Assembly: GCA_041940305.1 (NCBI GenBank)
Contig: JBGTSJ010000030.1
Span: forward strand, 1 to 64,000
Source of the DNA: JBGTSJ01 sp041940305
GTDB lineage: Bacteria; Planctomycetota; Planctomycetia; Planctomycetales; Planctomycetaceae
Direction of reading: 5' to 3'
Length of the DNA stretch: 64,000 nt
Shown: in pieces, positions 51,856 to 59,696 of the stretch
How the letters are laid out: each line of letters begins with the position of its first letter
Numbering within the stretch: the stretch's first letter is position 1
Program-made: the position numbers and the translations under genes
Notes under the pieces: model-generated
The model's database searches: none
What the model saw: only the letters and a program-made list of their open reading frames with translations
What the model was told of the DNA's origin: nothing

Positions 51856-52818
51856 TCACGCACCCTTGAACAGCTTTCGCTGCATGTTCGGAATGTAGGG
51901 CGTCCAGCCGGACTGGGGGTTGGGATCGCTTTCGATCACCGACATGAACTCATTGACCTTGGCGTCCAGATTGTCGAGGTGGTGCAGGGCGATGGCTTCG
52001 GGCGTCATCGGCAGCTTCGGACTGCCGAACTCGTACGTGCCGTGATGGCTGAGGATCATGTGCTTCAGTCGCAGCAGCGTTTCCTGCGGAAACGGCTCGC
52101 CCGTCGCCGCCTCCGTCGCCGGCAGCTTCTCATTGAGCATCTCGATGCCGATCACGAGATGCCCGATCAGCTGCCCTTCGTCGGTGTAGGAGAACGTATC
52201 CTCGAATCCGAGTTCGCGGATCTTGCCCAGATCGTGCAGGAAGATCCCGGCGAGCAGCAGGCTGGGATTCACCTTCGGATAAAGGTCAAGCACGCGGACG
52301 GCCGTCTCCAAGACGTTCACGATGTGCTCGAGGAGTCCGCCGTGGAACGCATGATGCAGTTTGACGCCGGCCGGCGCGCGGGACAGTCCGGCGACCACTT
52401 CTTCATCGGCGAGGAACTGCTCCATGAGGGTCCGCACATGCCGGTCTTCGATCCCGCTCAGGATCTCGCGGAGGCGTCCGAGCAGCCGCTGCGTGTCCTG
52501 GCTGCTGGCGGGGATGAACTCCGCGGGATCGACTGCCGTGCGGGCGACCGGATCGACGTGCGTGAGAATAATCTGCAGATTTCCCTGGTAGAGCTGAACC
52601 TTGCCGCGGACTTTGACGTAGTCGCCGGACGCGATCCGGCTCATCTCCTGCTCGTTGACGTTCCAGAGGAGCCCGCTGATTGTGCCGGAGCGGTCGCGCA
52701 GTTGCGCCAGCAGATACAGATCGCCGACGCGATTGGCGCGGAGCTGCTTGTCGGCGAGGAGATAGACCTCTTCGACTGACTGGCCGTCCGCCAGGGACTT
52801 GACTTCACAACGGGGCAT
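51856..52818 (-). CDS. YhaM-like OB-fold/HD-domain 3'-5' exoribonuclease
   Basis: 320 residues. N-terminal OB fold: VYLLADKQLRANRVGDLYLL, LRDRSGTISGLLWNV and DYVKVRGKVQLYQGNLQI. C-terminal HD domain with the metal ligands in HAFHGGLLEHIVNVLE, LAGIFLHDLGKI, HLVIGIEML and LSHHGTYEFGSPKLPMTPEA. This two-domain order defines the YhaM/CBF1 exonuclease family, which degrades short single-stranded RNA or DNA from the 3' end. Length is typical. Start ATG 52818 (MPRCEVKSLAD). Confidence 0.92.
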   Translation of the reverse strand: MPRCEVKSLADGQSVEEVYLLADKQLRANRVGDLYLLAQLRDRSGTISGLLWNVNEQEMSRIASGDYVKVRGKVQLYQGNLQIILTHVDPVARTAVDPAEFIPASSQDTQRLLGRLREILSGIEDRHVRTLMEQFLADEEVVAGLSRAPAGVKLHHAFHGGLLEHIVNVLETAVRVLDLYPKVNPSLLLAGIFLHDLGKIRELGFEDTFSYTDEGQLIGHLVIGIEMLNEKLPATEAATGEPFPQETLLRLKHMILSHHGTYEFGSPKLPMTPEAIALHHLDNLDAKVNEFMSVIESDPNPQSGWTPYIPNMQRKLFKGA

Positions 52819-52902
52819 GCGCGTCTCGAACGATTCCGGGGAAAACCCGGACTCTAGCAGTCCCTTCCGAGACCCTCAACCGGCGTGTTCGGCCAGAGTC
52901 GC

Positions 52903-52922
52903 CGGCACAGTCCCCTGTGCCG
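52903..52922. repeat. Palindrome CGGCACAG-TCCC-CTGTGCCG
   Basis: Eight-bp perfect stem with a TCCC loop, in the 201-base spacer between the YhaM-like gene and the DUF1080 gene; on the minus strand it follows the DUF1080 gene. Confidence 0.65.
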
Positions 52923-53019
52923 ACCGCTGCATATCCAGGCGCCTCGTGCGAACTCCGGGACCATCTGTCGCGCTGCCCGAGTCGCTTCCAACGAGGCTTT
53001 CACCCCCAGATGGTCGCGC

Positions 53020-53736
53020 CTACAGCTCCTCTTCGCGAATCCGCAGATTCCGAAACCGGACTTCGAATCCCTCCGACTGCAGGCCGATGAATCCTTCCCG
53101 CAGTTCGCCCGCCTCACTGACGGCGACCTGTGTCCCGTTAAGGCTCGCCGTGACGGTGCCGTCCTGCATGACGATCTCGACGCTGTTCCACTCACCGACA
53201 GGTTTCCGCGCGGCCTCGCGCGCCGCCGGATCATCCTGCACGACCAGGTCCGGCACGCCGCCGTTGCTCTTGATCATCCCCATCTCGGAGTGCTTCCCCT
53301 GCACTTCCAGCGACGCCGGCCAGACCTTGTGCGGCTCCTGGATGGCCAGCATGAAACCGGTGTTCGGTGACGGGGAATTCGCATCCGCATCGGCCGCGGG
53401 AGGCTCGAAGCGATAGTCCCCCCGCAGTGTGTAGTTCCCGAACGGTGCTGTCGAATAGATGTAACCCTTGGGCGATCCGCTGGAGATCAATTCGCCGTTT
53501 TCCTCCCGCCAACTGTCGGCATCGGCGGGAAACGATGCGAAGTCGGCGAGCGTCAGCAGGCGGAATCCGTCTTCCACGTCGAAGGCCGGTGCCGCCGCGA
53601 CGGGCGGGTCATTCGCAATCACGGGCGCTGTCGGCACCGCGGGATCCTCCGCCGGTTGGGAGGGACAACCGGCGATCCATACGCAGCCGAGCATTCCGAG
53701 TGCGGCTACTGTTCTAAGAGTCATCGAGTCAGTCAT
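53020..53736 (-). CDS. DUF1080 lipoprotein (3-keto-disaccharide hydrolase domain)
   Basis: 238-residue lipoprotein: signal TVAALGMLGCVWIAGC with lipobox IAGC (cysteine 24). The body is a DUF1080 concanavalin-like sandwich: FRLLTLADFASFPADADSW, ISSGSPKGYIYSTAPFGNY, NTGFMLAIQEPHKVWPASLE, QGKHSEMGMIKSN, and EFNSVEIVMQDGTVTASLNG-type strands (here GEWNSVEIVMQDG). Family members include 3-keto-glycoside hydrolases; the actual substrate is unknown. Start ATG 53736 (MTDSMTLRT); an ATG five codons later is also possible. Lies on the same strand as thiL, 67 bases downstream of it. Confidence 0.85.
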   Translation of the reverse strand: MTDSMTLRTVAALGMLGCVWIAGCPSQPAEDPAVPTAPVIANDPPVAAAPAFDVEDGFRLLTLADFASFPADADSWREENGELISSGSPKGYIYSTAPFGNYTLRGDYRFEPPAADADANSPSPNTGFMLAIQEPHKVWPASLEVQGKHSEMGMIKSNGGVPDLVVQDDPAAREAARKPVGEWNSVEIVMQDGTVTASLNGTQVAVSEAGELREGFIGLQSEGFEVRFRNLRIREEEL

Positions 53737-53803
53737 CGTTCGGATCCGGGAAACATGAGTTCGGCTCAGGTACGCATCTCGGCTGCGTCGTCGAGATGAG
53801 GCG

Positions 53804-54721
53804 TCATGATACCGCATGCTCCCAGCCGCCCGACATCAAGGGTTGCTCGACGCCGTCGGCGGTGCGCAGCACGCGACGACCGTCCGCCGTCACCTCGCCG
53901 ATTCGAGACAGCACGACGCCCGGCGGCGGACTGTTCAGCAGACGCTGCCCGTCCTCGGGAGAGACGGCCAGCAGCAGTTCGAAATCCTCGCCGTCGCACA
54001 GGGCCCTCCGCACGCGCTCGGCCGCGTCCAGTCCGGGATCGACGTCGTTGTGAATAGGCACGGCGGCCGCCTCGATCAGGCAGCCGAGCCGATCGCTCTG
54101 CAGCAGATGCCGGATGTCCGACGCGATCCCGTCGCTGAGATCGAGCATCGCATGCAGGGTCGCCGCGTCGTGCAGCGCCATCGCTTCGCGCACGCGCGGC
54201 GTGAAGCGGAGATGGCGACCCTGCAGGCTGCCTCCCAATGCTCCGGTGACCAACAGCCAGTCGCCGGCTTCTGCCCCGGTGCGTGTGATCGGACCGGAAC
54301 CTGTCGGTTCACCCACGACGCACACGTTGACGACGAGCGGGCCGTCCCACGAGTTCGTGTCCCCGCCTGCGATCGCCGTCTCGAACTCTTGGGCCAGCGG
54401 CCACATGCCGGCGTAGAGTTCTTCGGCCAACGCCCGGCCTCCCGTCCGCGGGAGCGCAATGCTCACAAACGCGGCCAGCGGTCGCCCTGCCATCGCCGCG
54501 ATGTCGCTCAGGTTGACGGCGAGGCACTTCCGGCCTACGTCACGCGGCGACGTTGTGCTCAAGTCGAAGTGCGTCCCCTCCATCAGCAGGTCGGTGGTGA
54601 CCAGCACATCGCGCCCGGTCCCCCGCACCAGCGCCGCGTCGTCTCCGATCCCGAGCGGCACGGCGCCGCTGCTCGATGATCGATCGCGAATCCAGTCGAT
54701 CAGTTCAAATTCGCCGCTCAT
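53804..54721 (-). CDS. thiL: Thiamine-monophosphate kinase ThiL
   Basis: 305-residue kinase that phosphorylates thiamine monophosphate to the diphosphate cofactor, final step of thiamine biosynthesis. AIRS-fold signatures: FELIDWIRDR at the start, GIGDDAALVRGTGRDVLVTTDLLMEGTHFDL, VNLSDIAAMAGRP, IAGGDTNSWDGPLVVNV and LDLSDGIASDIRHL with CDGEDFELLL. ATG 54721 (MSGEFELID) matches the family start; the open frame beyond it covers a repeat. The other thiamine genes are not adjacent. Confidence 0.95.
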   Translation of the reverse strand: MSGEFELIDWIRDRSSSSGAVPLGIGDDAALVRGTGRDVLVTTDLLMEGTHFDLSTTSPRDVGRKCLAVNLSDIAAMAGRPLAAFVSIALPRTGGRALAEELYAGMWPLAQEFETAIAGGDTNSWDGPLVVNVCVVGEPTGSGPITRTGAEAGDWLLVTGALGGSLQGRHLRFTPRVREAMALHDAATLHAMLDLSDGIASDIRHLLQSDRLGCLIEAAAVPIHNDVDPGLDAAERVRRALCDGEDFELLLAVSPEDGQRLLNSPPPGVVLSRIGEVTADGRRVLRTADGVEQPLMSGGWEHAVS

Positions 54722-55063
54722 CGTGGCGCGTGGTGATTGTCGGACAGGCGAACGGGACGACTGCACGGACTCACGGGGCGAGCACCAGTGCAGATCAGTG
54801 GAGATTAGCGTCCCCCCTCTGGAATGACAGGTGAGATGCGCGGCCCGCGCGCGTGATGGCTGCAGGAGCGGGTTCCGATAGTCCGCACAAGCCGGTCCCG
54901 GAGAGAACTCAGCCTTGTAGCGAGTCCAGCGGACGGCACACGAAGTGTGCCTGCGACTTTGGGCTGTCCGCTCCGCGGTGCAGCGTGAACTCTGCAATTG
55001 CCCTGGCCAATCGCGGATGTCAGAATCCGGCCTCTCTCTATTACTCGCACTCCGCAGGCCGGC
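54722..55063. other. Spacer between thiL and glpF with GGCACAC repeat
   Basis: About 342 bases; holds GGCACAC element copy 4 (54927-54960) and should carry promoters for thiL (leftwards) and glpF (rightwards). No gene is supported. Confidence 0.55.
54927..54960. repeat. GGCACAC-GAA-GTGTGCC element, copy 4
   Basis: CAGCGGACGGCACACGAAGT then GTGCCTGCGACTTT; differs from other copies only by GAA in the loop instead of GGA. Confidence 0.86.
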
Positions 55064-55822
55064 ATGAACGTCTACCTGGCTGAGATCATTGGGACCGCGA
55101 TCCTCATTCTGCTGGGCAACGGCGTGGTCGCCAATGTAGTGCTGCCGCGCACCAAGGGGCATGCCGCCGGCTGGATCGTCATTACGGCCGGGTGGGGACT
55201 GGCGGTGTTCACGGCGGTCGCCTGCGTGCAGCAGTTCAGCGGCGCGCATCTGAATCCCGCCGTCACGCTGGGACTCGCCTTAGCGGGTGAACTGGAGTGG
55301 GGACTGCTGCCCGGCTATGTCGCAGCGCAGATGGCCGGCGCAATTCTCGGCGCTTGCCTCGTCTATGCCCTGTACCGGGAGCATTATCGCGAGACCGACG
55401 ATGCGGCGGCCAAGCTGGCGACGTTCGCCACCGGCCCCGCCATCCGGTCGTGGCCGGACAATCTGCTGAGCGAAGTCGTCGGCACCTTCGTCCTCGTCTA
55501 TGCGGTGCTGCTGGCGGCCGACCCGAGCTTCTCCCTCGCCGTCGGATCCGAACCGCAGGACGTCCAAGTCGGACTCGGCTCGCTCGGAGCGCTGCCGGTC
55601 GGACTGATCGTGTTCGCGATCGGCCTGTCGCTCGGCGGGACGACGGGATACGCCATCAACCCGGCACGCGATCTGGGACCCCGGATCGCGCACGCACTGC
55701 TGCCGATTCCCGGGAAGGGGAGCAGCGACTGGGGGTATGCGCCGGTGCCGGTTGTCGGCCCATTGCTGGGCGCGGCGGCGGCGGCAGGACTCGATGCGCT
55801 GACGCGAGTCGCTCTCCCATGA
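55064..55822 (+). CDS. glpF: Aquaglyceroporin / glycerol facilitator
   Basis: 252-residue MIP-family channel with six membrane helices and the two NPA half-helices: FSGAHLNPAVTLGLALAG and GYAINPARDLGPRIAHA. The aspartate directly after the second NPAR (NPARD) marks glycerol-type channels rather than water-specific aquaporins. Start ATG 55064 (MNVYLAEIIGTAILILLGNG) matches other GlpF starts. The long central loop is normal. No glycerol kinase gene is adjacent. Confidence 0.93.
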   Translation: MNVYLAEIIGTAILILLGNGVVANVVLPRTKGHAAGWIVITAGWGLAVFTAVACVQQFSGAHLNPAVTLGLALAGELEWGLLPGYVAAQMAGAILGACLVYALYREHYRETDDAAAKLATFATGPAIRSWPDNLLSEVVGTFVLVYAVLLAADPSFSLAVGSEPQDVQVGLGSLGALPVGLIVFAIGLSLGGTTGYAINPARDLGPRIAHALLPIPGKGSSDWGYAPVPVVGPLLGAAAAAGLDALTRVALP

Positions 55823-55824
55823 GC

Positions 55825-55843
55825 GGCGGGGTTAAACCCCGCC
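55825..55843. terminator. Palindrome GGCGGGGTT-A-AACCCCGCC between convergent genes
   Basis: Nine-bp perfect stem with a single-base centre, between the glpF stop (55822) and the convergent PSCyt1 gene stop (55863). Position suits a bidirectional terminator, though the short loop makes it one more member of the palindrome set. Confidence 0.6.
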
Positions 55844-55862
55844 GATCGTCGAGAGCACACGC

Positions 55863-58274
55863 TCAATTGCGGGAGATGAACTCGCTCACGTTGAAGATGG
55901 CGCGAGCGACGTTCGTCCAGGAAGCGACTTCAACGGCATCCAAAGCCTCCGGCGACGGGCTCAGTCCTACGTCAAGCAATGCCGTCGCCGCCTCCGGCCG
56001 GTCCTGATACTCGGTGCGGCTGGCCTCGAGCAACCGTTCCAGCGCATCCAGCTCTTCGGTCGCTCCGGCCCGTCCCAGTGCGGTCGTCCAGCCCCACGCC
56101 AGCCGCTCGCGGTCCTTTTCGCCTCCCTCGGTCAGAATGCGCACCGCGAACGCACGGGCCGCTTCGGTCATCGTGGGATCGTTCAGCATCACCAGCGCGG
56201 ACAGCGGCGTGTTGCTCACTGGTCGCTGGGCCGTGCATTCCTCGCGCGTCGGTGCATCGAAGGCCCGCAGCATTGGATGGAGATATTGCCGCTGCCAGTG
56301 CACGTAGACCCCACGGCGATACTGCTTTTCATCGTCATCCGACGTGTAGTCCCGCTTCGGAAAGTTCAGCGCCGCGTAATAGCCGGCCGGCTGGTAGGGA
56401 CGCGACGTCCCGCCGGCCAGGTCATCCACGAGCAGGCCGCTGACGAATAGAGCGTTGTCGCGGATCATTTCCGCCGACAGCCGATAGCGTCCCTGACGCG
56501 CAAACAGCCGGTTCTCGGGATCGAGCGCGCGCAGATCGGGCGAAACTAGAGAAGACTGCCGATAGGCGCGGGACGTAACGATCAGCCGCACCATGTGCTG
56601 CACGTCCCAACCGGACTCGCGGAACTCGACCGCGAGCCAGTCGAGCAACTCCGGATGCGTCGGCAGCTCTCCCTGGGCTCCGTTGTCTTCCAGGCTGCGC
56701 GACAGACCCGCTCCGAAGAACAGGTACCACAGGCGATTGACGAACACGCGCGCCGTCAGCGGATTCTCCGCCGACGTGACCCAGTTCGCCAGATCGAGAC
56801 GTGTGGCCCGCCGATCGGCTGCTTCAATCGGCGGCAAAAAATGCGGCGCCGCCGGCTCGACGATTTCACCCGTCTCGTCCATCCAGTCGCCGCGATCGAG
56901 CACCCGAATCGGCCGAGGCTCGATCTGCTCGGTGACCATGGTCCGCTGCTCCTGCTGTTGCAGGCCGGCGATCTGCTCCTGGATTGACCCCAGCCGTCCG
57001 CGGTGGCGTTCGATCTCAGCATCATCCGCCGCGGCTTCGACAGCGGCTTCGATGTCGGCGGCTTCCTGACGCAGTCGATCAATTTCCTCCTGCACCAGCG
57101 GCGACAGGACGATCCGCTCCGGCTCGCGCTTCGTTGGCGTGGTGTCGCCTCCGCTGAAGCTCCGGATGTCGTCCACGTCGGCAAAGAACGCAGCCAGCGT
57201 GTAGAAGTCCCGCTGCGCGTAGGGATCGTACTTGTGATCGTGGCACTCCGCGCAGCCAAGCGTCGCCCCCATCCAGACGGCGCTGAAGTTCCGCACACGG
57301 TCGGCGGAATACTTCGCGAGATACTCCTTCTGCTGGACGCCACCTTCATGCGACGTCTGCAGCAGCCGGTTGTAACCGGTGGCGATCAGCTGGTTCGTCG
57401 TCGGTTCCGGCAGCAGGTCGCCCGCCAGTTGTTCGGCGGTGAACTGGTCGAACCGCATGTTGTCGCTGAAGGCCTTGATCACCCAGTCGCGATACGGCGC
57501 AATCGGATGCTCCTGGTCGCCGTGATAGCCGACGGTGTTGGCGTAACGCACCAGGTCCAGCCAGTAGCTGGCCATCCGCTCGCCGTAGTGCGGCGAATCG
57601 AGCAGTTGATCGACGAGCTGTTCGTACGCCGGCGGTTCGGTTTCGGCTGCGAATGTTTCGATCTCGGCGGGCGTGGGCGGCAGCCCCGTCAGGTCGAAGT
57701 AGAGACGGCGGACGAGTGCGGGGACGTCGGCGTCGGGCGAGGGGGAGACGCCGGCCTGTTCCCAACTCGCCCACAGGAAGCTGTCGATGTCGTTGTGACG
57801 CCACCGTTCGAGCGCGGCCGCGTCGGCCGGCTGCGGTACGGGCGGCCGGGTCGGCGGAATATACGCCCAATGCTCCTGATACTCGGCGCCCTGCTCGATC
57901 CAGCGGCGCAGCAGGTCCACCTCCTCCGCCGTCAGTTCCTTCCCGGAGTCGACGGGCGGCATCCGCTCGGTCTCATCCGCGTCCGCAACTCGCCGATAGA
58001 CTTCACTTTCGCCGGGCCGGCCGGGAACGATCGCGGTGCTGCCGTCCCGGTCCCCGGTGGCGATGTCGGCGACATCGAGCCGCAGGTCGGCCTCGCGATG
58101 GTTGGCATCGGGGCCGTGACAGGGGAAGCAGTTCTCGGACAGAATCGGCCGAATCTGCCGGTTGAAATCAATCCGGCCCGCCGAGGCGTCGTCGGCCCGC
58201 ACGGGGAGCGCAAGCAGGCACACCCAGAACACACTGCAGAGCAATCGTCTTTGCACTCGTCGGCTTCCGAGCAT
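55863..58274 (-). CDS. Planctomycete PSCyt1-DUF1549-DUF1553 protein
   Basis: 803-residue exported protein. A signal (LLCSVFWVCLLALPVRADD) is followed by a PSCyt1 haem-c domain with LSENCFPCHGPDA. DUF1549 (YFDLTGLPPTPAEIETFAAE, YGERMASYWLDLVRYANTVGYHGD) and DUF1553 (ADRRATRLDLANWVTSAENPLTARVFVNRLWYLFFGAGL; ELLDWLAVEFRESGW) follow in the standard order. Such proteins are abundant in planctomycetes and are usually followed by a DUF1501 gene; none is adjacent here, where glpF is convergent. A role in polysaccharide metabolism is speculated for the family. Start ATG 58274; an upstream in-frame ATG at 58322 is possible. Confidence 0.94.
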   Translation of the reverse strand: MLGSRRVQRRLLCSVFWVCLLALPVRADDASAGRIDFNRQIRPILSENCFPCHGPDANHREADLRLDVADIATGDRDGSTAIVPGRPGESEVYRRVADADETERMPPVDSGKELTAEEVDLLRRWIEQGAEYQEHWAYIPPTRPPVPQPADAAALERWRHNDIDSFLWASWEQAGVSPSPDADVPALVRRLYFDLTGLPPTPAEIETFAAETEPPAYEQLVDQLLDSPHYGERMASYWLDLVRYANTVGYHGDQEHPIAPYRDWVIKAFSDNMRFDQFTAEQLAGDLLPEPTTNQLIATGYNRLLQTSHEGGVQQKEYLAKYSADRVRNFSAVWMGATLGCAECHDHKYDPYAQRDFYTLAAFFADVDDIRSFSGGDTTPTKREPERIVLSPLVQEEIDRLRQEAADIEAAVEAAADDAEIERHRGRLGSIQEQIAGLQQQEQRTMVTEQIEPRPIRVLDRGDWMDETGEIVEPAAPHFLPPIEAADRRATRLDLANWVTSAENPLTARVFVNRLWYLFFGAGLSRSLEDNGAQGELPTHPELLDWLAVEFRESGWDVQHMVRLIVTSRAYRQSSLVSPDLRALDPENRLFARQGRYRLSAEMIRDNALFVSGLLVDDLAGGTSRPYQPAGYYAALNFPKRDYTSDDDEKQYRRGVYVHWQRQYLHPMLRAFDAPTREECTAQRPVSNTPLSALVMLNDPTMTEAARAFAVRILTEGGEKDRERLAWGWTTALGRAGATEELDALERLLEASRTEYQDRPEAATALLDVGLSPSPEALDAVEVASWTNVARAIFNVSEFISRN

Positions 58275-58380
58275 TGCGATTGACAGGGAGCACCAGCGGC
58301 AACCGGGCTGGCCGCTCGCCACTGTCCCACACTATATCTGCAGCCGGTTGCCTGTTCCTACTCAATGCGTGACACAGTAG

Positions 58381-58401
58381 CCGCGTCACTCCGTGACGCG
58401 G
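58381..58401. repeat. Perfect palindrome CCGCGTCAC-TCC-GTGACGCGG
   Basis: Nine-bp perfect stem, loop TCC, upstream of ftsW. A GTG inside it (58393) is the first possible start of the ftsW frame. It shares the C-TCC-G loop with several other palindromes in this window. Confidence 0.75.
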
Positions 58402-58491
58402 AGGCGGCTGTCGTGGGTGAACAGGCATTCTGAGGTCCGCCGCTGTCGCAGTCCGAGCCGACCCCGGCGAACGATTCAGCCTGCAAATCTC

Positions 58492-59691
58492 TTGAACGCC
58501 ACCACCGTTCGACACCTGTTTCTGTCGCTGGCCTGCGTGCTGCTGGGCATGGGGTTGCTGATGGTGTACAGCGCGAGCGTGACGGCCCGCCCGACGGAGT
58601 TTGAAGAAGTCTACCTGTCCCGGCAGGTCACGTTTCTGGGTGTGGCGCTCGGGGGCGGAATCGTGGCGGGCCTGTTGCCGCCGGCCTTCTGGCGCCGCGC
58701 GGCGCCGTGGCTGTTCGCCGCGTCCGTCTGTCTGCTGGCGGCTGTGCTTGTGCCGGGCGTCGGCAATCGGGTGAACGGCGCACAGCGCTGGTTTCGGCTG
58801 GCGGGGTGGTCGATGCAGCCTTCGGAGTTCGCCAAGATCACGCTGCCGCTGTTTGTCTGCTGGTGGACGACACGAGACAGAAGACGCTCCACGGAGGGAA
58901 AGCCGGACGGAGTGATGATTCGCAGCCTGCGCCCGTTCGTGTCCCACTCACTGGTGCTGGCGCCCATCGCCGCATTGCTGATGCTGGTCGCCGTCGAGCC
59001 GGACCTGGGAACGGCCGCGTTCCTCGCCGGGGTGGCGCTGGTCGCGCTGTTTGTCTCGGGATGGCCCCTGATCAACTTCGCGGTCGCGGTATTTGCCGCT
59101 GTTCCGGCGGCCGCCGGCGTGGCGCTGCTTCGGCCGTATCAGATGCAGCGCATCACGGGCTTCATCGCCGCCTGGCGGGACTTCAACGATGCGCCCTACC
59201 AGGTGAAGCAGTCCCTGATCACGCTGGGCGTTGGAGGCACAACCGGCGTTGGACTCGGCAAGGGCTGGCAGAAGCTGAGCTTTCTCCCGGAGGCCAACAC
59301 CGATTTTGTCGTGGCCGTGCTGGGGGAGGAACTGGGACTGGTCGGGACGCTGGGACTGATCGCAGTGTGGCTCGCCCTCTATCTCACGGGACTGAGGATG
59401 CTCAGTCCCCTGCCGCCCCGTTCATTCGAATATGCGGCCGGAGTTACGCTGCTTACTCAACTGGTGCTGCAGGCCGCCCTGAACACCGCGGTTGTCACGG
59501 CGATGGTGCCGCCCAAAGGGATCGCGCATCCACTCATCAGTTACGGCGGCAGCAGCCTCGTCGCCAGCCTCCTGACGCTGGGAGTCATCATCAGCCTCGC
59601 CCGACGCCCTCCGCAGACTCTCACACGCGCGCAAGCTGCCTCTACTTCGGCTCCGACCTCCGACCTCCGACCTCTGACCTCTGACCTCTGA
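58492..59691 (+). CDS. ftsW: FtsW/RodA-type lipid II polymerase or flippase
   Basis: About 399 residues of a SEDS protein with ten membrane helices. Signatures: LLMVYSASVTA, GWSMQPSEFAKITL, GFIAAWRDFNDAPYQVKQSLIT, GVGLGKGWQKLSFLPEANTDFVVAVLGEELGLVG and KGIAHPLISYGGSSLVASLL. This is full length for FtsW. Placement before murG supports ftsW over rodA. The start is uncertain: TTG 58492 (LNATTVRHLF) is taken, since the frame above it covers the palindrome with the GTG at 58393. The last residues (TSDLRPLTSDL) come from the heptamer repeat at 59655-59696. Planctomycetes of this type have ftsW without ftsZ. Confidence 0.88.
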   Translation: MNATTVRHLFLSLACVLLGMGLLMVYSASVTARPTEFEEVYLSRQVTFLGVALGGGIVAGLLPPAFWRRAAPWLFAASVCLLAAVLVPGVGNRVNGAQRWFRLAGWSMQPSEFAKITLPLFVCWWTTRDRRRSTEGKPDGVMIRSLRPFVSHSLVLAPIAALLMLVAVEPDLGTAAFLAGVALVALFVSGWPLINFAVAVFAAVPAAAGVALLRPYQMQRITGFIAAWRDFNDAPYQVKQSLITLGVGGTTGVGLGKGWQKLSFLPEANTDFVVAVLGEELGLVGTLGLIAVWLALYLTGLRMLSPLPPRSFEYAAGVTLLTQLVLQAALNTAVVTAMVPPKGIAHPLISYGGSSLVASLLTLGVIISLARRPPQTLTRAQAASTSAPTSDLRPLTSDL

Positions 59692-59696
59692 CCCCC
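59655..59696 (+). repeat. Six-copy 7-bp tandem repeat at the ftsW/murG junction
   Basis: Units starting at 59655, 59662, 59669, 59676, 59683 and 59690: GACCTCC twice, GACCTCT three times and GACCCCC. The ftsW stop (59689-59691) spans its last units and the murG start must lie in or right after it. Seven is not a multiple of three, so a gain or loss of one unit changes the reading frame. Confidence 0.9.

Noticed and set aside
54998..55063. N-terminal extension of glpF
   Set aside because: The additional codons have no aquaporin similarity; ATG 55064 matches the family start.
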